From Drechmeria coniospora (lineage: Eukaryota; Ascomycota; Sordariomycetes; Hypocreales; Ophiocordycipitaceae), in contig NC_054390.1 in assembly GCF_001625195.1 (NCBI RefSeq), forward strand, positions 6,545,222 to 6,609,221: a stretch of 64,000 nucleotides of DNA, in the 5' to 3' direction. This document shows positions 56,433 to 64,000 of this stretch, piece by piece. The notes below the pieces were generated by a model that did no database searches, was not told where the DNA came from, and saw nothing but the letters and a program-made list of their open reading frames with translations. A program made the translations under genes and the position numbers. Each line of letters opens with the position of its first letter. Positions within the stretch are counted from its first letter, which is position 1.

Positions 56433-57659
56433 ATGGGCCCACTATCCATTGCCGCCGCCGTCGCCCTCTGCGCCTTGCAGACGGCCTCGGCGCAGAGCGA
56501 CCCCATCACGATGCAGGATATTTCCAACAGAATCTGGAGCCAGCTGGTCGGGAACCAATGCCACCCGTTTGGCAATTATGCACTTGACCGTGACATGAAC
56601 CTACCCCCTTGCATCGCCGAGCAGGTCATCGCCTTGAGTTGCGAGAGGATGACGCAGGCGCTCGAGCCGAACGCTCCGGAGGCGAACCGCAACGCCTACA
56701 AGGACTGCCTGCTCAACGAGCCGAGCACTTTCCTGCGCGACCAGCGCAACTGCCTGCTGTGCAAGGGTCTCACCAAGACCCACTCGCCCGAGCAGAACGA
56801 GTATTACCGAACGGCCTTTCGCAAGGCGACGGAGAAATTCAGTGCATCAACGCCGACGGGCTCGCTGTGGAGCATGACAGAGATTGATAAGGACTCGAAT
56901 GCATACCGTGAACTGCCGGTGACGAAGCCGATCAAGGTCTCGAACGAGACCATGGCCGAATTCTTCCGCGATCTCGCAGGGCCATCCAAGCTTGGATCCT
57001 TCCGCCTCGAAGGAGCGCAGCAGATAGGCGCATCGGCCGAGACCAAAAACGGGACGTCGAAGACTGTGAAGGGCCCGATGCAGTGCCAGGACCCCATCGG
57101 CCAGGAGATCGAGGTCATCATGCCAACCGGCGGCCGCCCCACCACCGGCGCAGGGAACGACACGAGGGCAACTGAGGTCAAGGTGATGCACGTCAGCCAG
57201 TGGAACTACTTCAGCTTCACGAGCAGCACCAACTTCACCTACGCCTACTCGTGGCAGCCGCCTGTTCGGGTCGCCGGCATCAGGGGACGTCCGGCAACGC
57301 AGGAGGACGTCAAGACGCTGCCCAACGGCGCCGGCTGCGGCTCGTGCGAGAAGTTGATCTCGCCCGAGCAAATCTCCAAGGCCGCCGCGGCCACCGTCGA
57401 GGACGCGTCCGAGCTTGGCATCTCCCTTCTCGACAAGACGGCGCAGGTGAGCGGCGGAGTGGAGGGACAGATCAGCGAGGCGGTGCAGGAGAAGATTGAG
57501 GTTGCCGTCTACCAGGAGCAAAAGAGAAACGTCACCGTGTCGACCAACCCGCCGGCGAGGGACGCGCAGGGTGGCATCCGCTTCAAGACGCCTGATTCGA
57601 CTCGCGTTCGGGGGCAACGTCCTGGAAATGCCGTTCCCAATTCTTGTTCGCAGAATTGA
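56433..57659 (+). CDS. Secreted Cys-containing glycoprotein of unknown function
   Basis: Single exon of 408 residues from the ATG in ACCATGGGC. The open frame extends upstream, but the signal peptide MGPLSIAAAVALCALQTASA identifies this start. The mature part has ten Cys, including CLLC at about residue 108 and CGSC near 306, and several N-glycosylation sequons (NET, NGT, NDT, NFT, NVT). The region FTSSTNFTYAYSWQPPVRVAG looks like a beta strand-rich segment. The C-terminus is Arg/Asn-rich and ends in CSQN without a hydrophobic tail, so it is probably secreted rather than anchored. No enzyme motif is recognised. Confidence 0.75.
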   Translation: MGPLSIAAAVALCALQTASAQSDPITMQDISNRIWSQLVGNQCHPFGNYALDRDMNLPPCIAEQVIALSCERMTQALEPNAPEANRNAYKDCLLNEPSTFLRDQRNCLLCKGLTKTHSPEQNEYYRTAFRKATEKFSASTPTGSLWSMTEIDKDSNAYRELPVTKPIKVSNETMAEFFRDLAGPSKLGSFRLEGAQQIGASAETKNGTSKTVKGPMQCQDPIGQEIEVIMPTGGRPTTGAGNDTRATEVKVMHVSQWNYFSFTSSTNFTYAYSWQPPVRVAGIRGRPATQEDVKTLPNGAGCGSCEKLISPEQISKAAAATVEDASELGISLLDKTAQVSGGVEGQISEAVQEKIEVAVYQEQKRNVTVSTNPPARDAQGGIRFKTPDSTRVRGQRPGNAVPNSCSQN

Positions 57660-59901
57660 CGTGCTCGCGCCGCACAGGCACGTGCACATTGAGCATACCA
57701 AACCGTCTTCGCGGCGGTTGAGATGTGAACTATATTTCTGAGAAAAATAGGAAATGGAATCCATTCCCTGCATCTGCATGCACTGCCAGTGAAGTTGCCC
57801 GTCTGACCAGGGACAGGCGAAGATGATGGCATTCCCATCGATTCCAGAACGTACCGACGTAGAGATGGACGAGTTCAAGGAGAATCGGCCATGAGGTCAA
57901 GTGCATCTGCCACGTGCCGCCTGATCAATCGCCTCTGTCGTGAGCACGGGGGCATCAGAAGGGGAGCGAGCGACGATCCGAGGCCGAGAGGCGACTCGAG
58001 GAAGACGGTTCGAGTCGGATTTCCTTCCGCCTGACTCTGTGGGTCCGAGATGAAGTTCGTCGCGTCGTCGTCGTCCATGCTGACGCCCTGTGCGTGTGTC
58101 TGCCGGTGTCTGATCCGTCATACTGGGACATGGATTCGGCAGAGAGAGGGCATCATCTCCCATCTCAATACTTGTTTATCTAGCGAGTCCTAAGGGGCGG
58201 CGTCGTTCAACCAGCACGCCGATCCGAAACATGGACGGTTCCTACTACCGAGAATGATCCAAGAGGTTTGCCTGCCTCCCGAGTCCATGCTTGGCGTCGG
58301 ATGTGCCGTCGACTGGCCTCTGGCGAAGAACGAACGAAACAAGTAAAAAAAGCATTGGCCCGGGGCTGCGCCTCACCGATGGGGCGCGTGCACTGGCGAA
58401 CGTTGTCTCGGGCGTGCGCCTCAGGGGCCGCTGCGGTGGTGGATGCGTGGTACTGCGCTCGAGCAAGACAAACCATTGGCACGTGCGGCGTTCTTACTAG
58501 TAGGAACTTGGTAATTACTAGTGCGGCCGGCCTAGTCCTAAGTGGGAGTCACCAACTCCCTTCGTGGACTGTTAGCAGAGTCACCGGGCCAAAGTATTTA
58601 TCGACATTTATCCCTGCGCGCGCAAGTCACCGTCCGTATTGCGAACGTTAGTAGGTACTGCTTGGCAGGTACTTGACAGGCGTTGAAGACGCTCGCACAT
58701 ACTTGTACATATAAGCACAGTACTCCGTATTTCCATCCTCTTCCACCATTGTCCGCCGAGCGAATTACCCGTGGGCATGCGGAGTGCTGTACTTTGCCTT
58801 TCCAAGCACCAGCTGTGCTGGTACTTGGACGTAGGGACTACCGTCCGCCATCCACATGTACTCCGTACGCAACTTGGGAACTCGGAAGTACTTCGTACTC
58901 CGTAGTACTTTGGATGCGAAATGACCTCCCCTTCCATACTCGTGGCCATACGAATGCTGGTAGCGCATTTTCAGGAGTACTTGCGCATACATGTGCGCGC
59001 ACGAAACAAGCTACTCGACGTGTAAATGCACTGTGCAGCTGGTCCCTCGCATTTCACTTCTTCAGCAATTCTTTCGACACCCCAACGATCATCTGGACAT
59101 GAATGCCTTCTCACCTTCGTCGCACCTGTACGGAGCACTTCGTCGACTCCAGCGTGCCGCCTTTCCTCCTCCGTCGCTCCCGACCAAGGCCAAGAGTTCT
59201 TCTCGTCGCCTATCCTTGCCTGCCGTCCAACTCGAACTCATACATCTCACCTCGGGCGAGGCGAAATCATGAGCCGGATTGAGGATGACGGGCAAAAATT
59301 GGGGAACACAGCATCAATCAAGCAGCACAAACATCCCAAGATGGAACCGATGGCGCTCAATCGAAGCCCCGTCCTCGACCGTCCTGCCGTTGACGGCATT
59401 GGTGGGCTCGAGATCCCCCCCCCCCTCTTCGACACTAGTCCACGATTAAGTCGACGGCCAGTGGCCAGTGGCGTCACCCACTCGTGTCAAGATAACGACC
59501 TGAGAGCAGTAGAGGGTGGCATTGGCATCGACTTAGACGACGACCGTTGTTTCATCCCCCTCGGGCCTCTTCTTATAGATGTCGTCGCTCGCGCTTCAGG
59601 TTGAATCGTTTTTTTAATCATTTTTTTCTCCCACGTCATTCCTTTCCCTTGTTCATTTTTCATTTCCCTTTTCGTTTTTTTGTCTCTTTCTTCTCTCTTT
59701 CATTCATTCATTCATTCATTCATTCAACATTCATTCACGACCTTCGCTCGGTCTAGCCACTCCTTGTATCCGTCGACCGATTTCACCACGGTGCTGCAGT
59801 GCACACCAAAGAACCTCTCGCCCTACCCTTCTTAACAAGCCGAACCGATATCCCGTCAGTTCATCCGTCGTTCGCTTGCCTCTCGGCATCGGCAAAGCAA
59901 C
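57660..59901. other. Intergenic region of about 2.2 kb
   Basis: Heptamers occur at about 58721, 58857 and 58889. From 59605 to 59730 the plus strand is strongly T/C-rich and ends in an ATTC tetramer run, probably the leader or promoter of the Knh1-like gene. No other gene is supported. Confidence 0.6.
59701..59726. repeat. (CATT)n tetranucleotide microsatellite
   Basis: About six copies of CATT, followed by a broken further copy, lie about 175 bases upstream of the Knh1-like ATG. Confidence 0.9.
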
Positions 59902-61490
59902 ATGCACTTTCGAATTTCCGCCACAGGCCTTCTGGCCATGGCTGTCTCTGTCCTCGCCCAGACGGCCGACTTCGACCCGATCTACAAGCCCGCGTCCGAC
60001 GAGAATGTGCCCGCCGGCAATTCGTACCAGGTGACATGGACCAGTCCTGCAAAATACAGCAACGGCACCGTCTCCATTCATCTCATCGGCGGCGATAGCC
60101 CCGCCACTCTGACCCCCATCATGGACATTGCCAGTAAGCGCATCCGTTCTCGCCCCCGCCGGCCACCTGCCGTGGACCTGTGCTAATGCCATGACTCCCA
60201 GCTGGCGTCAAAAACTCGGCAAACAGCTACGTTTGGAACGTGGCCGGATCCTTGGGCGACAAGAAAGTCTACGGCCTCGTCTTCAAGTGGGAGAAGGATC
60301 CGTCGATTTATCAGTACTCGAACCCCTTTCACATCAAGGGTTCTGGTCCCCAGTCAAGCAGCAGCCCGAGCATGACGTCGGTTCGTCCGACGACGTCCAT
60401 ACCCGATGTTCGCAATAGTATCGTGACTGCTTCAACCTCGACGACTTCTTGTTCGACCCGCTCGACCATTTTTGAAACGAGCACCTGCAACGAGGTTGGC
60501 TGCACAGGGAGCATCGGGATGACGGCATCTGTCGCGCCCACCCCGCCTGTAGTCGCGCCCACCCCCCCTGTAGTCATGCCGGCCGAACCAAAGACCTCGG
60601 TCAGCTCGGAGACACCAGTCATTCCACCAGGACCAGTCTTGCCAGAGACAGGTGAGACACCGGGCACACCCGTTGACGATGAGCCTGTCCTGCCTATTAT
60701 CAACGAGGAGCCCGTCAAACCCGTGGTCAACCCGGAACCCGTCAAACCTGCCGTCAACCAAGAGCCCGTGGTCAACCAGGAGCCGGTGGTCAACCAGGAG
60801 CCGGTGGTCAACCAGGAGCCGGTGGTCAACCAGGAGACCGTGGTCAACCAGGAGCCCGCGATCAACCAGGAGCCTGTCAAACCTGCCGTCAACCAGGAGC
60901 CCGTTAAACCTGCCGTCAACCAGGTGCCTGCCAAACCCGCCGTCAACAAGGAGCCCGTCAAACCCGTTGTCAACCAGGAGCCCGTCAAACCCGTTGTCAA
61001 CCAGGAGCCCGCCCAACCTGCTGTCAATCAGGAGCCCGTCGCGCCTGTTACACCGGGCAAAGCTGTCGTGCCTAACCCCCCAAAGAACGGGCAGGTCGCA
61101 CCGAGTGAGGATTGCACCACCTCAACGATTCGTCTTACCGTTTCGACGACGGTCACCATGTCCGCGTCGACAACCATTATATCCATCACGCCGACCGGTT
61201 CCGAGTGCGGTCTTGCTTGCCCCAAGTCCTACAGCACCCCCGTCGCGGTGCATACACCTGTCGAGGTTAACACACCCGTCGAGGTCAACACCGCCGACAT
61301 CCCCGAACCTACAGCCTACAATGCCCCCGAGCCTGTCGCATACCCCAGCGATGGTGGGTTTTCCTCCAGTGACCTGTTATCGAACTCGAGCTCCAACTAT
61401 CCGGATCCCATTCTGGTCAGCAGCGGTTCCATGGTCAGCGTCGGTTCCATTGGCGCATTAGCTGCAGTCATTGCTTTCTTCGCTCTGTAA
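59902..61490 (+). CDS. Knh1/Kre9-like GPI-anchored cell-wall protein with VNQEP repeats
   Basis: Surface protein of the Ser/Thr-rich GPI group whose N-terminal domain resembles yeast Kre9/Knh1, which act in beta-1,6-glucan assembly. Exons are 59902-60133 and 60202-61490 (68-base intron), giving 506 residues. Signal peptide MHFRISATGLLAMAVSVLAQ. The N-terminal domain (about 25-125) reads YKPASDENVPAGNSYQVTW and YVWNVAGSLGDKKVYGLVFKWE, then the NPFHIKG ending. A Ser/Thr-rich linker follows, then about 110 residues of VNQEP repeats, a short Cys-containing segment (SECGLACPKS), and a hydrophobic C-terminus after a Ser/Asn stretch, typical of GPI attachment. A direct role in glucan synthesis is inference from the N-terminal domain. 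Confidence 0.88.
60711..61036 (+). repeat. Coding minisatellite, 18-bp and 27-bp units (VNQEP repeats)
   Basis: Six units of 18 bases (GTGGTCAACCAGGAGCCG and variants) run from 60768 to 60875. They are flanked by 27-base units that insert a Lys-Pro-Ala or Lys-Pro-Val step before VNQEP. Identical third positions in neighbouring 18-base units indicate recent copy-number change. Confidence 0.9.
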
Positions 61491-62016
61491 ATGTAACGAG
61501 CCACTCTGGGTTTGTCCTACATCAGTTTACGAACTGTGAATTGGATGGATGCTAGCGTACAACGCTGGCTGGCTTGTCGCAGCTGTCGAGCATTTGACAG
61601 AGCAGGCATGTATGAAGGGAGGTGTAGTGTAGAACTATTGAGCCAGCAAGGCTTCGAATGATGCATTAAGCGAACAAAAGACTATTAATTAATCGAGTTA
61701 AGAATCGTATCGATAACCCTTGTGGTCATGACGGAAGCCTGTGACGGTTGGTTTGATGCTGAGCCCAGTCCACACAGAGTCGGCCGTCAACGGTCAGCCG
61801 ACAGCGCGAGTACATGGCAATCAAGAGGTGGCCCACCACCACAATCTTGCTTCAGGTCCCTCCGCCGCGGCCTAGCGCGCCTCTCAACGGCACAACAGTC
61901 GATGGCAGTCGAACGGCTGGATTCGAAGGCGGGTATCCATACTTCGTAGTCACATCGGTGCGACATCGGCGCTGCCCGAGACGCAGGAGCAAGTGCTTGC
62001 ATTTCAGGGTACCGCC
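61491..62016. other. Convergent intergenic region
   Basis: 526 bases between the Knh1-like gene and the minus-strand DUF1399 gene. AT-rich at 61640-61720. No feature is supported. Confidence 0.6.
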
Positions 62017-64000
62017 TCAACTTCCTCCGCCACCGCAACCCCCCCCTCCGCCACAGCCACCACCGCCACCACCTGAATCGCCCCCGCCCCCACATGCTCC
62101 CCCACCGGAGTCGCCTCCACCCCCACAGCCTCCTCCACCATCTGCGCCACAGTTGCCGGCCGAACACGCGCCTGCGGCCTGCCATCCATCTGTCAGTGGC
62201 TGGCATCGATGTTGACTGGCTTGGAAGACGTACCGCCGTGCCGCCACAGGCACCAGCCCCGCCGCAGCCCGCAAGGCTTCCGCACGTTCCTGCAGCGCAG
62301 TTGCCCCAAGCACCGGCCCCGGCATGGACGTAGCAGGGATCCCAGCCATAATACATGCCCGGATAGATGTACATGGGGTAGAGGAAGGGCGAGTACACTG
62401 CGGATGCGACGTTAACCATCTCATCGAAGCATGCAAATCGGGGACCGAGGGCTTGGGGGTGCCGGCTCACTGTAGTACTGATATCCCCAGTGGTCGTAGT
62501 ATTCGTCGCGCGCGGGAAGCTGGCGACCCTTCTTCTGAGCCCGCCTCCTCGCCTTCTCGTAATCCCGATCGAGCTTGACCTGGTGGCGAGCGCGTATGTG
62601 TTTCGTCACCCGCTCCCGCGCCTCCGTCTCAAGGGAACGGACCGCGTTGTGAGCCGAAATGTGGGCCGAGTTGTCCGGCGGGCACAGCTTCGCCGCCCCG
62701 GATGTGTGAAAGGACTCGGCAATCTTGTGAGAGCCGCTGAAGATTTTGCCCACCGCCGGCACCTGGGCGGAGCGAATGGCTGGACCGAGTAGCCAGCCGA
62801 TCAGCGAACCGACTTGTCGATGCATTCAAGGGGAGGGGGAGCGGGAGGGGGAGAGCCGGAAAGGCGACCTACTTTCGCAGTACCAGCAGGTACACTCGCT
62901 GTAAATCTCCTTGAACATGTCCTGGTACGTCTTGGTCGTCCACTCGAATGCGGCGCTAAGCTTGTCCTGGTCAATCTTGTCGTCGTGGTCGATGAATTTT
63001 CCCGTCCTGGCCACGGTGCTGGCGTAGTAGGCAAAGGGGCTCAGCTGGTGTGTGTGCCAGGCCAAGTCGACGTCGAGGGTGGGGACGGCGACCTGGGAGG
63101 GGTACCGCCTCATGATGGCCATGAAGCGATGGTATTTTTGAATCAGTCGCTCCATCGTCTTCGTCGCCGACGGGCTGTGCAGCCAGTCGAGCTTGACCAT
63201 CTTGTCGACGAAGACGCCCTGACGGACAACGGCACCGGCGAGATCGAGGGCAAAGGGCGAAAAGTTCTCCCAGTAGCGGCTCATCATCCTGCGGACGGAT
63301 ACCCGAGCCTTGGCTCGTGGTGCGTACCGGACCCGGAGACTCTGCACCGAGTCGATCCTGCGCATTCGACTGTCGTTGGACACGACTTCCTCGACCATGC
63401 CACGGATCGTTTCCATCGTAGGGCGCGGATGGCCCTTGTCGTTGGGCTGCAGCAGCTCCACGATCTTGATGCGCAGGTCGAGCTGGATCATTCGATTCGG
63501 AAAGGTCCGCGGGTACATGTGCCGGACCTGGTCCTGCGGCCGTTCCGGGCAGCCCGAATGGGGGTCGAGGATGGTGCCGGGCATGGCGACGTTGCGGGAG
63601 AGCAGAAGGGAGGCGTCGTGAACGAACTTGGACACGGACAGCAGCTCCTTGTAGTTTTCCCGTCCGCAGTGTCGACACAGCTGGCTGAACTGGCCGTCGC
63701 CGTAGCCGTTCCCGACGAGCCCGGGGTGCGAGCCGGCCTTGCTCCCTTCGTCCATGCCGCAGGTCGTCCACGGTACGGCATTCGTCTGGGAGCAAAAGGC
63801 GCAGCGCAGCGCCTTGGTCATGGAATCGTCCTGATTCGCCCACGCACGGTTGGTGAGCCGTGTCCAGTGCTGCTTCGTTGCGTCCGGGACGGCGTAGTCG
63901 TCGTTGAGGCGGATCGCTCTGTTGACATGCTCCCACGGCATGCCGGTGGTCCAGATGGAGCCCATGCCGTTGCGCATGGCGTCTTCCAGGAAAGCGCGAG
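62017..64000 (-). CDS. DUF1399 / glycine-rich-domain protein, N-terminus beyond the window
   Basis: Visible exons from the 5' side: beyond 64000 to 62873, 62812-62471, 62397-62234 and 62178-62017. Introns are 62813-62872, 62398-62470 and 62179-62233. The frames join and give about 600 visible residues. The DUF1399 part includes LDLAGAVVRQGVFVDKMVKLDWL and the signature VDLAWHTHQLSPFAYY, then CTCWYCE. Upstream are two CxxC pairs (CAFC, CRHC) that could bind zinc. After the second intron the protein becomes Tyr/Pro-rich (YSPFLYPMYIYPGMYYGWDPC) and ends in a Gly/Cys-rich tail (GGGGCGGGGDSGGG). This layout fits the fungal glycine-rich-domain family, whose biochemical role is not established. The last two joins lie in low-complexity sequence and are the least certain. 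Confidence 0.8.

Overview
The window comes from the nuclear genome of a filamentous ascomycete, most likely a sordariomycete and possibly hypocrealean. The evidence is the pattern of short GT-AG introns (44 to 186 bases) with CTAAC/CTTAC-like branch sites, and typical fungal families: Rec8 kleisin, Rab escort protein, an Osh1-type oxysterol-binding protein, a DUF3433 membrane protein, a GPI-anchored class III chitinase and a Knh1/Kre9-like wall protein. No ribosomal RNA, tRNA, CRISPR array, bacterial operon or recognisable transposon gene was found. The lower-level taxonomy is inference.

Layout. 1-6.5 kb: 3' part of a nitrilase, a D-arabinono-1,4-lactone oxidase (ALO1) followed by a decayed copy of part of itself, and a coiled-coil protein on the minus strand. 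6.5-11.4 kb: gene desert. 11.4-16.1 kb: a DUF3433 multi-spanning membrane protein and a disordered His-tract protein. 16.1-22.4 kb: second gene desert, dense in a dispersed GTACTCC heptamer. 22.4-24.7 kb: chitinase. 26.3-30.2 kb: ankyrin-PH-ORD sterol carrier. 31-34 kb: peroxisomal acyl-CoA thioesterase and two small Cys/His-rich paralogues in tandem. 36-37.5 kb: an aspartic-protease homologue lacking its first catalytic Asp. 38.4-41 kb (minus): RBM5/10-like splicing factor with seven exons reduced to six junction-resolved exons. 42.1-43.7 kb: MoaE-type molybdopterin synthase large subunit and a small unknown minus-strand gene. 46.4-52.5 kb: exosome subunit Rrp43, Rab escort protein, and a Rec8 gene with an in-frame stop. 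54.3-55 kb: FKBP12. 56.4-61.5 kb: a secreted Cys-rich protein and a Knh1-like GPI protein. 62-64 kb: a DUF1399 glycine-rich-domain protein running off the window.

The genes do not form an operon or an obvious metabolic cluster. Housekeeping RNA, trafficking and cohesin genes are interspersed with cell-surface genes (chitinase, aspartic-protease homologue, secreted Cys-rich protein, Knh1-like protein). Genes sit in compact islands separated by repeat-rich deserts. The points most worth checking are the in-frame amber codon that separates Rec8 from its winged-helix domain, the Asp-to-His change in the protease homologue, the decayed ALO1 copy, the tandem Cys/His-rich pair, and the roughly fifty intergenic copies of the GTACTCC heptamer. 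All exon coordinates were set by hand from splice signals and reading-frame continuity; no homology search was run.
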